Of a DNA stretch of 16,681 bases, positions 7,201-14,693 are shown piece by piece. The notes beneath the pieces were generated by a model that was given only the letters and a program-made list of their open reading frames with translations, did not search any database and was not told where the DNA came from. This DNA comes from X23 sp050251575 (GTDB lineage Bacteria > Bacillota > Clostridia > SK-Y3). The translations under genes were made by a program, and so were the position numbers. Positions within the stretch are counted from its first letter, which is position 1. Each line of letters starts with the position of its first letter. The stretch covers positions 1-16,681 of the forward strand of contig JBFWMP010000049.1 in the NCBI GenBank assembly GCA_050251575.1, given 5' to 3'.

Positions 7201-7231
7201 CTTCAATGCACATTTAATATTTTATTAAATT

Positions 7232-7260
7232 ATTTTATAATTAATCTTTGCAAATTGCAA
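7232..7260 (-). promoter_or_regulatory. Candidate tuf promoter, distal
   Basis: Minus strand TTGCAA (7255-7260), 17 bp, TAAAAT (7232-7237). The -35 box overlaps the palindrome TTGCAAATTGCAA (7248-7260). Five of six bases match consensus in each box. It lies within the AT-rich core of repeat segment A, so chance matches are possible. Confidence 0.35.
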
Positions 7261-7340
7261 TAATAACTTTAAACTTACTGAAAATTAAGATCTGGGATTA
7301 AATCTTCAATTCTCAGTTCCTAATTCTCAATTTAAAACTA

Positions 7341-9344
7341 TTATGCATTTTTTGCTTTTGTAGTAATGATTGTTTCCTGGATGCTCTTTGGTATTTCTGC
7401 AAAATGGCTTGGTTCCATACTGAAGGTACCTCTACCCTGGCTTCTGGAACGCAATGTAGTTGCATATCCGAACATCTCACCAAGTGGAACATTTGCAGTA
7501 ATCTGCTGTGCCCCAGGTCTTGCTTCCATGCCTTGAATCTGGCCTCTTCGAGAGTTCAGATCACCCATAACATCACCCATATACTCCTCAGGAACAGTTA
7601 CAACAACCTTCATGATTGGCTCTAACAGAACCGGATCTGCTTTTCTGCAGCCTTCTTTGAAAGCCATAGAACCGGCAATCTTAAACGCCATTTCTGAAGA
7701 GTCAACTTCATGATACGAACCATCATATAGTGTTACTTTTACATCAACCACATTGAATCCTGCAAGTACACCCGACTGCATCGCACCCTGCACACCTGCA
7801 TCAACTGGAGCAATGTATTCTTTAGGAATAGATCCCCCAACAATCTTACTAACAAATTCGTAACCTTTTCCCGGTTCTTGCGGCTCAATTTCAAGAAATA
7901 CATGACCGTATTGACCTTTACCCCCGGATTGTCTTGCATATTTATGTTCAATCTTAACAGTTTTTCTAATCGTTTCTTTATAGGAAACTTGCGGATTACC
8001 AACATTCGCTTCAACCTTAAATTCTCTTAAGAGTCGATCAACAATAATTTCAAGATGCAGCTCACCCATACCTGCTATGATTGTTTGACCGGTCTCTTCA
8101 TCGGTATATGTCTTAAATGTCGGATCTTCTTCTGCAAGCTTAGAAAGTGCAATGCCCATCTTTTCCTGTCCGGCTTTTGTCTTAGGCTCAATAGCAACTT
8201 TGATAACCGGTTCAGGGAATTCCATGGATTCCAGTATAATCGGTTGATTCTCATCACAAAGTGTATCACCCGTTGTTGTATCCTTTAATCCCACTGCTGC
8301 AGCAATATCTCCGGAGTATACTGTTGTAATGTCCTGTCTATGATTTGCATGCATCTGTAAAATACGTCCGATACGTTCTCTCTTGCCCTTAACAGAGTTA
8401 AGAACATAAGAACCGGAATCCAGCGTTCCTGAATATACCCTAAAGAAGCAAAGCTTACCTACATAAGGGTCAGTCATAATTTTAAATGCCAATGCTGAAA
8501 ATGGTTCTTCATCGCTTGATGGACGAACACCTTCTTCACCTTCAGTTTCAGGGATAATACCTGTAATCGGAGGTACATCCAAAGGTGAAGGCATATAATC
8601 AATGACTGCATCAAGAAGTTTCTGTACCCCTTTATTTCTATAAGAGGTACCGCAAACTACAGGAATCATTTTAACTGCTATCGTAGCCAATCTGATACCC
8701 TTCTTTATTTCATCCATTGTAAGTTCTTCGCCTTCAAGGTATTTCATCATAAGCTCTTCATCTTGTTCCGCTACTGCTTCTACAAGTTCAGCCCTATACT
8801 GTTCCGCTTTTTCTTTCATATCCGCAGGAACTTCTTCTTCTCTGATGTCTTTTCCCAAATCATCGTAATACATATATGCCTTCATTTCTACCAGGTCGAT
8901 AATCCCTTTAAAGGCATCCTCGGCACCGATAGGTAATTGAATTGGCACTGCATTACATTTTAGTCTATCCTTCATCATAGCAACAACATTATAGAAATCT
9001 GCTCCCATAATGTCCATTTTATTGACGTACGCCATACGAGGAACTCTGTATTTATCAGCCTGACGCCATACAGTCTCTGACTGAGGTTCAACACCACCCT
9101 TTGCACAGAATACAGTTACAGATCCATCGAGTACCCTTAGGGACCTTTCGACTTCAACTGTAAAGTCAACGTGTCCTGGTGTGTCTATTATATTAACTCT
9201 ATAACCTCTCCATTGTGCGGTCGTCGCAGCAGAAGTAATCGTAATTCCTCTTTCCTGCTCCTGTTCCATCCAGTCCATAGTGGCAGCACCTTCATGAACT
9301 TCACCAATTTTATGAACTTTACCTGTATAGTACAGGATTCTTTC
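7341..9344 (-). CDS. fusA: Elongation factor G, 5' end lost in assembly gap
   Basis: A GTPase that drives translocation of tRNA and mRNA on the ribosome and, with RRF, ribosome recycling. 667 residues are visible, starting ERILYYTGKVHKIGE. About 27 N-terminal residues, including the P-loop (AHIDAGKTTTT in family members), fall in the N run, giving an expected full length near 694. Visible motifs are RGITITSAAT (switch I), DTPGH (visible residues 54-58) and NKMD (108-111). Later domains are recognisable, including GELHLEIIVDRL and GKGQYGH in domain IV. The C terminus is ITTKAKNA. The frame happens to be the same as rpsG across 100 N, which would create a false fusion; these are two genes. The downstream neighbour is tuf after repeat segment A. 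Confidence 0.97.
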   Translation of the reverse strand, partial: ERILYYTGKVHKIGEVHEGAATMDWMEQEQERGITITSAATTAQWRGYRVNIIDTPGHVDFTVEVERSLRVLDGSVTVFCAKGGVEPQSETVWRQADKYRVPRMAYVNKMDIMGADFYNVVAMMKDRLKCNAVPIQLPIGAEDAFKGIIDLVEMKAYMYYDDLGKDIREEEVPADMKEKAEQYRAELVEAVAEQDEELMMKYLEGEELTMDEIKKGIRLATIAVKMIPVVCGTSYRNKGVQKLLDAVIDYMPSPLDVPPITGIIPETEGEEGVRPSSDEEPFSALAFKIMTDPYVGKLCFFRVYSGTLDSGSYVLNSVKGKRERIGRILQMHANHRQDITTVYSGDIAAAVGLKDTTTGDTLCDENQPIILESMEFPEPVIKVAIEPKTKAGQEKMGIALSKLAEEDPTFKTYTDEETGQTIIAGMGELHLEIIVDRLLREFKVEANVGNPQVSYKETIRKTVKIEHKYARQSGGKGQYGHVFLEIEPQEPGKGYEFVSKIVGGSIPKEYIAPVDAGVQGAMQSGVLAGFNVVDVKVTLYDGSYHEVDSSEMAFKIAGSMAFKEGCRKADPVLLEPIMKVVVTVPEEYMGDVMGDLNSRRGQIQGMEARPGAQQITANVPLGEMFGYATTLRSRSQGRGTFSMEPSHFAEIPKSIQETIITTKAKNA

Positions 9345-9444
9345 NNNNNNNNNNNNNNNNNNNNNNNNNNNNNNNNNNNNNNNNNNNNNNNNNNNNNNNN
9401 NNNNNNNNNNNNNNNNNNNNNNNNNNNNNNNNNNNNNNNNNNNN
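9345..9444. other. Assembly gap, 100 N
   Basis: Exactly 100 N, the conventional placeholder for a gap of unknown size. It must hide the last five codons and stop of rpsG, the rpsG-fusA spacer with a ribosome site, and about 27 codons of fusA. Roughly 100 bases of coding sequence plus the spacer are missing, so the true distance is probably somewhat over 100 bases. Confidence 0.97.
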
Positions 9445-9899
9445 GCAAATGCTTTGTTTGCTTCTGCCATCTTATGGGTATCTTCTTTTTTCTTCACTGA
9501 ATTACCTGTGCTGTTGATTGCATCCATAAGCTCATTAGCTAATCTTTCTCTCATGGTTTTTTCACCACGATTACGAGAATATGTGGTTAACCATCTCAAA
9601 CCTAATGTTTGCCTTCTTTCAGGTCTTACTTCCATAGGTACCTGATAAGTTGCACCACCCACTCTTCTTGCCTTTACTTCAAGAACCGGCATAATATTAT
9701 TCATTGCCTGCTCAAATACTTCAAGCGGATCTTTACCGGTTTTTTCTTTTATAATGTCAAATGCTTCATATACTACTTTTTGTGCAACACCTTTTTTTCC
9801 ATCAAGCATGATACTATTAATCAACTTAGTAACAACCTTATCATTATATAATGGATCAGGCAACACTTCTCTTTTAGCTATATATCCTTTTCTTGGCAC
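9445..9899 (-). CDS. rpsG: 30S ribosomal protein S7, 3' end lost in assembly gap
   Basis: Primary 16S rRNA-binding protein that nucleates the 30S head and contacts the E-site tRNA. 151 residues are visible, from (V/M)PRKGYIAKREVLPDP to EDTHKMAEANKAF. Family members of 156 residues end in five more (AHYRW type), and the two bases before the gap fit an Ala codon (GCN), so five codons and the stop are missing. The start is GTG at 9897-9899, placed 7 nt after AGGAGGG. An in-frame ATG twenty codons earlier has no homologous extension. The signature VPMEVRPERRQTLGLRWL is intact. It lies downstream of rpsL after an unusually long spacer of 167 bases with two hairpins. Confidence 0.97.
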
Positions 9900-9943
9900 T
9901 TTTCTTCCCTCCTTTGCATGATAAATCATTATCATTGGGTACT

Positions 9944-10051
9944 CAGCAGTGTTTTTCACTACTGTCAGTGCTGACTACTTGCAATTTATATGTTACATAT
10001 ATATATAAACTCCGTACGTCGCACCTTTGTATTTCGTGCATGGCGCACGAA
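9944..10051 (-). promoter_or_regulatory. Two hairpins in the rpsL-rpsG spacer
   Basis: On the minus strand TTCGTGC-GCCAT-GCACGAA (10033-10051) lies 16 bases after the rpsL stop. CAGTAGTG-AAAAA-CACTGCTG (9944-9964, one T-G pair) lies about 45 bases before the rpsG start. Neither is followed by a U-run, so they are not terminators. In E. coli, S7 represses its own operon by binding the spacer between rpsL and rpsG, and these stems could play a similar role. That role is inference; I did not match the E. coli structure. Confidence 0.35.
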
Positions 10052-10066
10052 TCAATGAAATTCAAA

Positions 10067-10504
10067 TTACTTCTTTGCTGCGCCTGCCGCGCCTGCTTTT
10101 GGTCTCTTAGCTCCATATTTTGATCTTCCCTGCATTCTCTTAGCAACCCCGGCAGTATCCAGAGTTCCTCGAACAATGTGATATCTCACACCAGGAAGGT
10201 CTTTTACTCTACCACCTCTGATAAGAACAACACTATGTTCCTGAAGATTATGTCCAATTCCAGGAATATAAGCAGATACTTCTATACCATTAGTAAGTCT
10301 TACTCTGGCTATTTTTCTCAACGCAGAATTAGGCTTTTTAGGAGTCATTGTCTTTACTGCTGTGCACACTCCTCTTTTTTGTGGAGAGCTTTGATCGGTA
10401 GTTCTCTTCTTTAAAGAATTCAATCCTTTTTGAAGAGCAGGAGCAGTAGACTTCTTTTCAGCTGTCTCTCTTCCCTTCCTTACAAGCTGGTTAAATGTAG
10501 GCAT
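10067..10504 (-). CDS. rpsL: 30S ribosomal protein S12
   Basis: Lines the decoding centre of the small subunit and affects accuracy; the classical target of streptomycin-resistance mutations. The 145-residue protein begins MPTFNQLVRKGRE. It contains the conserved KRGVCTAVKTMTPKKPNSAL and the loop PGIGHNLQEHSVVLIRGGRV, followed by DLPGVRYHIVRG. Lys in TPKKPN and Lys/Arg positions in GGRVKDLPG appear wild type. The C terminus is a short Ala/Lys-rich tail. The ATG at 10502-10504 follows AGGAGG by 7 nt. An in-frame ATG 27 codons earlier is rejected because the extension translates a repeat element. The gene is followed by rpsG and preceded by repeat segment B and the L7Ae-like gene. Confidence 0.99.
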   Translation of the reverse strand: MPTFNQLVRKGRETAEKKSTAPALQKGLNSLKKRTTDQSSPQKRGVCTAVKTMTPKKPNSALRKIARVRLTNGIEVSAYIPGIGHNLQEHSVVLIRGGRVKDLPGVRYHIVRGTLDTAGVAKRMQGRSKYGAKRPKAGAAGAAKK

Positions 10505-10523
10505 TCGTACACCTCCTTTCGTG

Positions 10524-10775
10524 AATTGAAAATTGAGAATTGAAAATGGAAAATTATTTTCTACTCCAAAAACATATTCTCTCATACTAAATGTGTACTT
10601 TTAAACTAATAGTGAATTAAATGATTTCACCTAGTTTAATGCCAAACTAATATAATATTATATAACTGTTTCAAAAGAACAATACATCCTTTATGATACA
10701 ATATATAGTCTAAATATACAGATAACTAAGAACTACAACAAAAAATTCTCAATTCTCCATTGTCAATTCTCAATT
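10524..10775. repeat. Repeat-bracketed segment B between the L7Ae-like gene and rpsL
   Basis: Inverted edges of about 25-32 bases bracket an AT-rich core. The unit at 10531-10555 matches the reverse complement of 10751-10775 at 23 of 25 positions (AATTGAGAATTGA, then AATGGA, then AATT). The same heptamer-like unit AATTGAG borders segment A at 7138-7333. One edge lies 6 bases from the rpsL ribosome site; the other overlaps the last three codons and the stop of the L7Ae-like gene. The core contains a loose promoter-like match on the minus strand (TTGAAA, 16 bp, TATTAG), which I would not call with confidence. No open frame is present. Confidence 0.65.
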
Positions 10776-11008
10776 ATCACTGCTACTGCAGCACCTACGC
10801 TTATATCACAAGCTTTGCCTAACTCTTTCATTGAACTAACATACTCAATCTCTATAGAATGGTTGTCACACAGCTCAATAAAATGGCTGGTTACTTTCTC
10901 GTCTGCATCCTCTGCTATAAAAGCCTTTTTTACCTTGCCACCTTGTACGGCTTTAACTGCCTGCTTTATACCTACAATTCTTTTTGCATTCTTGAGTTCA
11001 TCTAACAT
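10763..11008 (-). CDS. L7Ae/L30e-family kink-turn RNA-binding protein (YbxF-like)
   Basis: An 81-residue member of the ribosomal L7Ae/L30e/Gadd45 family that in Firmicutes sits between rpoC and rpsL. The B. subtilis homologue YbxF binds kink-turn RNA and associates with ribosomes. Visible family features are RIVGIKQAVKAVQGGKVKKAFIAEDAD, cut here as an N-terminal RNA-binding motif, then SMKELGKACDISVGAAVAVI near the C terminus. The ATG at 11006-11008 follows AGGGGG by about 10 nt. The last codons (Ile-Glu-Asn) and the TGA stop coincide with the edge of repeat segment B, so the native C terminus may have been slightly altered. It is the first gene after the strong promoter at 11071-11099. Exact physiological role is not settled. 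Confidence 0.93.
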   Translation of the reverse strand: MLDELKNAKRIVGIKQAVKAVQGGKVKKAFIAEDADEKVTSHFIELCDNHSIEIEYVSSMKELGKACDISVGAAVAVIIEN

Positions 11009-11070
11009 TCAATATTATCCCCCTGATTGCCTATAACATTAATTTATTGCATGATTTTTCACACTGCAAT

Positions 11071-11099
11071 AGTGTATCACTCGAATCAAGAGGTGTCAA
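11071..11099 (-). promoter_or_regulatory. Promoter of the str cluster
   Basis: Minus strand TTGACA (11094-11099), exactly 17 bp, TACACT (11071-11076). An A8 run (11102-11109) lies just upstream and could act as an UP element. RNA would start near 11064, giving a leader of about 56 bases to the L7Ae-like gene. This is the best SigA-type promoter match in the window and lies where a str promoter is expected. Confidence 0.75.
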
Positions 11100-11107
11100 G
11101 ATTTTTT

Positions 11108-11163
11108 TTAACGCAATACAAGGACAAACCTCATTTTTAAGGAATGTCCTTGTATTGCGTTAA
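11108..11163. terminator. Very stable hairpin between rpoC and the str promoter
   Basis: A perfect 17-bp stem (11110-11126 with 11145-11161, extendable by two A-T pairs) with an 18-base loop. It starts 13 bases after the rpoC stop and ends at the upstream edge of the str promoter. It most likely marks the 3' end of the rpoBC transcript. However, on the minus strand it is followed by A8, not U; a short U-run (TTTT, 11164-11167) follows it only on the plus strand. It may act as a 3' stabiliser or a weak terminator for rpoBC. Confidence 0.55.
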
Positions 11164-11175
11164 TTTTATCTGTTA

Positions 11176-14100
11176 TTATTCTTCTACGGTTTCAATCTCT
11201 ATATTTCTGTAACGCATCATTCCCGTCCCTGCAGGAACAAGCTTACCAATAATAACATTTTCCTTTAATCCTACAAGCGGATCAATCTTTCCTTTAATAG
11301 CAGCTTCAGTCAGTACCCTTGTGGTTTCCTGGAAAGATGCTGCGGAGAGGAAGGAATCAGTAGCAAGTGATGCTTTAGTAATACCAAGCAATACTCTGTT
11401 GCCTTGAGGAGCTTCCAATCCTTGTTCTATAACCTTATTATTCTTTTCCTCATATTCAAACATATCTACTAAGCCGCCGAACAGCATATCGGTATCTCCA
11501 GGTTCATCAACCTTCACTTTTCGAAGCATTTGTCGAACAATTACTTCGATATGCTTATCATTGATATCAACACCCTGAAGACGATATACACGCTGCACTT
11601 CCTGTATCATATACGCCTGCACAGCCTGGCGTCCCTTAATCTTCAATATATCATGCGGATTAACCGACCCTTCGGTTAGTTCGTCTCCAGCTTCTACAAT
11701 ATCGCCGTCGAATACCTTAACCCTCGAACCATAAGGAATTAAATACGCTTTTGACTCTCCTGTTTCATCATTAGTAATAATAACTTCTCTCTTCTTCTTC
11801 GTATCACTAATTTTTACAGTCCCTGGGGTTTCTGCTACAATCGCAAGACCTTTAGGTTTTCTCGCTTCAAATAATTCTTCTACCCTAGGCAGACCCTGTG
11901 TGATATCATCCCCTGCTACACCGCCGGTGTGGAAAGTTCTCATAGTCAGCTGTGTTCCAGGTTCACCGATAGACTGCGCAGCAATGATACCTACCGCTTC
12001 ACCCACATTTACTTCTTCTCCGGTGGCAAGGTTGGAGCCATAGCATTTTGCACACACGCCAAGCTTAGAATGACAAGTTAATACAGAACGTATCTTTACC
12101 TTCTTAACACCTGCATTCACGATCTTAGCTGCATCAGTATCATTCATCATATGTCCGTTAGAAACAATGATTTCTCCTGTTTCAGGATGTACTACATCTT
12201 CCATAACATAGCGGCCTAATAATCTATCTTCCAAGCCTTCTATAACCTCATTGCCATCTTTGATGTCTTTAAGTATCATTCCTTCAGTAGTGCCGCAATC
12301 AATCTCCCTGACAATAACATCCTGACTGACATCAACCAACCTTCTGGTAAGATATCCTGAGTCAGCAGTTCTTAAGGCTGTATCTGCCAAGCCTTTTCTT
12401 GCACCGTGAGTAGATATAAAATACTCCAATACATTCAAGCCTTCACGGAAGTTTGCTCTTATAGGGATTTCAATGGTACGCCCAGATGTATTTGCCATCA
12501 ATCCTCTCATACCTGCCAACTGACGAATCTGGTTAATACTACCTCTCGCACCGGAGTTAGCCATCATATAGATAGGATTAAATTCATCCAAATGCTGCAT
12601 CAGCGCGTTTGTAACACTATCAACAGTTTGATTCCATGTAGCGATAACCAAATTATATCTTTCTTCATCCGAGATGAGCCCTCTCTTAAACTGCTTTGTA
12701 ATCTTATCGACTCTTTCTTCTGCCTGCGCAAGAAACTCTTTCTTTGCACCCGGAATCTCCATATCAGATACACTAATAGTAATCGCACCCCTGGTAGAAT
12801 ATTTAAAACCCAGTGATTTTATTTTATCCAATACAATCGCTGTTTTTGTGGTTCCATGGACTCTGATACACCTATCAACTATTTTACCTAATGGCTTCTT
12901 ATCAATTAAAAAGTTTATCTCCAAGTCAAATATTCTTTCAGGATCACTTCTGTCTATATACCCTAGATCCTGTGGAATTGCTTCATTGAACAGAATCCTT
13001 CCTACCGTCGCATCAATCAACCTGCTTTTTATCTCGCCATTTACTTCTTTCACTACCCTGACTTTAATAGGTGCGTGAAGAGTTACTGCTTTACTGTCAT
13101 AAGCTAAAATTGCTTCATCAAAGTTTGCAAATATCTTACCTTCACCTATATCACCTTTTTTCTCAAGGGTCAGGTAATAACTTCCTAATACCATGTCCTG
13201 AGTCGGTACTGTAACCGGACGACCGTCTTGAGGCTTAAGAAGGTTGTTTGCTGAAAGCATCAGAAATCTTGCTTCTGCTTGTGCTTCAGCTGAAAGCGGC
13301 ACGTGTACAGCCATTTGGTCACCGTCAAAGTCAGCATTATACGCCGTACATACCAATGGGTGAAGTTTAAGTGCCCTGCCTTCAACAAGTACCGGTTCAA
13401 ATGCCTGTATGCCAAGTCTATGCAGTGTGGGCGCACGGTTTAACAAAACCGGATGCTCTTTAATAACATCTTCCAACACATCCCACACTTCATTCTTTAC
13501 TCTTTCAACCATTCTTTTAGCACTTTTGATATTATGCGCTAATCCATCATTAACTAATTTTTTCATTACAAATGGCTTGAACAATTCCAATGCCATTTCT
13601 TTTGGGAGACCGCATTGAAACAGCTTAAGCTCAGGACCTACAACGATAACCGAACGTCCGGAATAGTCAACACGCTTTCCTAACAGGTTCTGTCTGAAAC
13701 GTCCTTGCTTTCCCTTAAGCATATCCGATAATGATTTCAATGGTCTGTTTCCTGGTCCAGTAACAGGTCTGCCCCTGCGACCATTATCAATCAATGCGTC
13801 TACTGCTTCCTGAAGCATCCTTTTTTCATTCCTAACGATGATATCAGGAGCACCTAAATCCAATAGTCTTTTTAAACGATTGTTTCTATTAATTACCCTA
13901 CGATATAAATCATTAAGATCTGAGGTAGCAAATCTTCCTCCATCCAACTGAACCATTGGTCTAAGCTCAGGCGGTATAACCGGCACGACATCCATGATCA
14001 TCCATTCCGGTCTATTGCCTGATTGTCTGAAGGCTTCTACAACTTCCAGGCGCTTAATGGTTCGGATTCTTTTCTGGCCGGATGAGTCTTTTAAATCCTG

Positions 14101-14676
14101 TTTTAATTCTTTCCCAAGTGATTCTAATTCTATCTCTTGCAGAAGCTCTTTTATTGCCTCTGCACCCATTCCTGCCTTAAACTTATTTCCATATTTCTCA
14201 AGTGAATCTCTATACTCCTTTTCAGAGAGCAATTGCTTCTTCATCAGCGGCGTCTTTCCTGTATCAATAACTACATAAGATGCAAAATACAGTATTTTCT
14301 CCAACGCCCGGGGTGACATATCTAAAATAAGACCCATCCTACTTGGAATCCCTTTGAAGTACCAAATATGAGATACGGGAGCAGCCAGCTCAATATGTCC
14401 CATACGTTCACGTCTAACCTTAGACCTCGTTACTTCAACACCACATCGGTCACAAACGATCCCCTTATAGCGAATTCTCTTATATTTTCCACAATGACAT
14501 TCCCAGTCTTTCTGCGGTCCGAATATTCTTTCGCAAAACAGTCCATCTCGCTCTGGCTTTAGCGTCCTGTAATTAATCGTTTCCGGCTTTTTCACTTCAC
14601 CCCTGGACCATTCACGAATCTTTTCCGGAGATGCAAGACCTATCTTAATAGCCTGAAAATTATTAAAGTCAAACAT
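11176..14676 (-). CDS. rpoC: DNA-directed RNA polymerase subunit beta'
   Basis: The largest subunit of RNA polymerase; forms one side of the active cleft and clamp. The full gene encodes 1166 residues, normal for Firmicutes. The N-terminal zinc ribbon has Cys60, Cys62, Cys75 and Cys78. The catalytic loop NADFDGDQM has Mg-binding Asp449, Asp451 and Asp453. The bridge helix spans about 753-783 (THGARKGLADTALRTADSG). The second zinc site has Cys794, Cys868, Cys875 and Cys878. The trigger loop is around QLTMRTFHTGGVA (909-921). No large lineage insertion is evident. The ATG at 14674-14676 lies 17 bases after the rpoB stop with GGGAG 8 nt upstream, so the two genes are co-transcribed and probably translationally coupled. 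It is followed by the hairpin at 11108-11163. Confidence 0.99.
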   Translation of the reverse strand: MFDFNNFQAIKIGLASPEKIREWSRGEVKKPETINYRTLKPERDGLFCERIFGPQKDWECHCGKYKRIRYKGIVCDRCGVEVTRSKVRRERMGHIELAAPVSHIWYFKGIPSRMGLILDMSPRALEKILYFASYVVIDTGKTPLMKKQLLSEKEYRDSLEKYGNKFKAGMGAEAIKELLQEIELESLGKELKQDLKDSSGQKRIRTIKRLEVVEAFRQSGNRPEWMIMDVVPVIPPELRPMVQLDGGRFATSDLNDLYRRVINRNNRLKRLLDLGAPDIIVRNEKRMLQEAVDALIDNGRRGRPVTGPGNRPLKSLSDMLKGKQGRFRQNLLGKRVDYSGRSVIVVGPELKLFQCGLPKEMALELFKPFVMKKLVNDGLAHNIKSAKRMVERVKNEVWDVLEDVIKEHPVLLNRAPTLHRLGIQAFEPVLVEGRALKLHPLVCTAYNADFDGDQMAVHVPLSAEAQAEARFLMLSANNLLKPQDGRPVTVPTQDMVLGSYYLTLEKKGDIGEGKIFANFDEAILAYDSKAVTLHAPIKVRVVKEVNGEIKSRLIDATVGRILFNEAIPQDLGYIDRSDPERIFDLEINFLIDKKPLGKIVDRCIRVHGTTKTAIVLDKIKSLGFKYSTRGAITISVSDMEIPGAKKEFLAQAEERVDKITKQFKRGLISDEERYNLVIATWNQTVDSVTNALMQHLDEFNPIYMMANSGARGSINQIRQLAGMRGLMANTSGRTIEIPIRANFREGLNVLEYFISTHGARKGLADTALRTADSGYLTRRLVDVSQDVIVREIDCGTTEGMILKDIKDGNEVIEGLEDRLLGRYVMEDVVHPETGEIIVSNGHMMNDTDAAKIVNAGVKKVKIRSVLTCHSKLGVCAKCYGSNLATGEEVNVGEAVGIIAAQSIGEPGTQLTMRTFHTGGVAGDDITQGLPRVEELFEARKPKGLAIVAETPGTVKISDTKKKREVIITNDETGESKAYLIPYGSRVKVFDGDIVEAGDELTEGSVNPHDILKIKGRQAVQAYMIQEVQRVYRLQGVDINDKHIEVIVRQMLRKVKVDEPGDTDMLFGGLVDMFEYEEKNNKVIEQGLEAPQGNRVLLGITKASLATDSFLSAASFQETTRVLTEAAIKGKIDPLVGLKENVIIGKLVPAGTGMMRYRNIEIETVEE

Positions 14677-14693
14677 CGCTTCAACTCCCTTCC

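Larger units (their letters stand above)
7138..7333. repeat. Repeat-bracketed segment A between fusA and tuf
   Basis: The tuf-side edge holds four perfect tandem copies of the heptamer AATTGAG plus AATT (7138-7169). The fusA-side edge (7307-7333) carries CAATTCTCAG, then TAATTCTCAATT, the same unit in inverse orientation. Between them is AT-rich unique sequence, including the palindrome TTGCAAATTGCAA. The segment begins 8 bases beyond the tuf ribosome site and ends 7 bases from the fusA stop. A related segment lies at 10524-10775. The pair looks like insertions of a small non-coding element, although I see no clear target duplication. Confidence 0.65.

Noticed and set aside
7112..7213. N-terminal extension of EF-Tu from an upstream ATG
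   Set aside because: The extension translates the AATTGAG repeat; the ATG at 7112-7114 has a good ribosome site and begins the conserved N terminus.
9918..9936. Fur-box-like sequence TGATAAATCATTATCA before rpsG
   Set aside because: One base too long for the standard box, inside a translation-gene operon, and AT-rich; probably chance.
7341..9959. A single fused S7-EF-G protein
   Set aside because: The join runs only through N; both proteins lack just their known terminal residues, and the fused start adds 20 unrelated codons.
10502..10585. N-terminal extension of S12 from an upstream ATG
   Set aside because: It reads through repeat segment B and precedes the conserved MPTFNQL start, which has its own AGGAGG.
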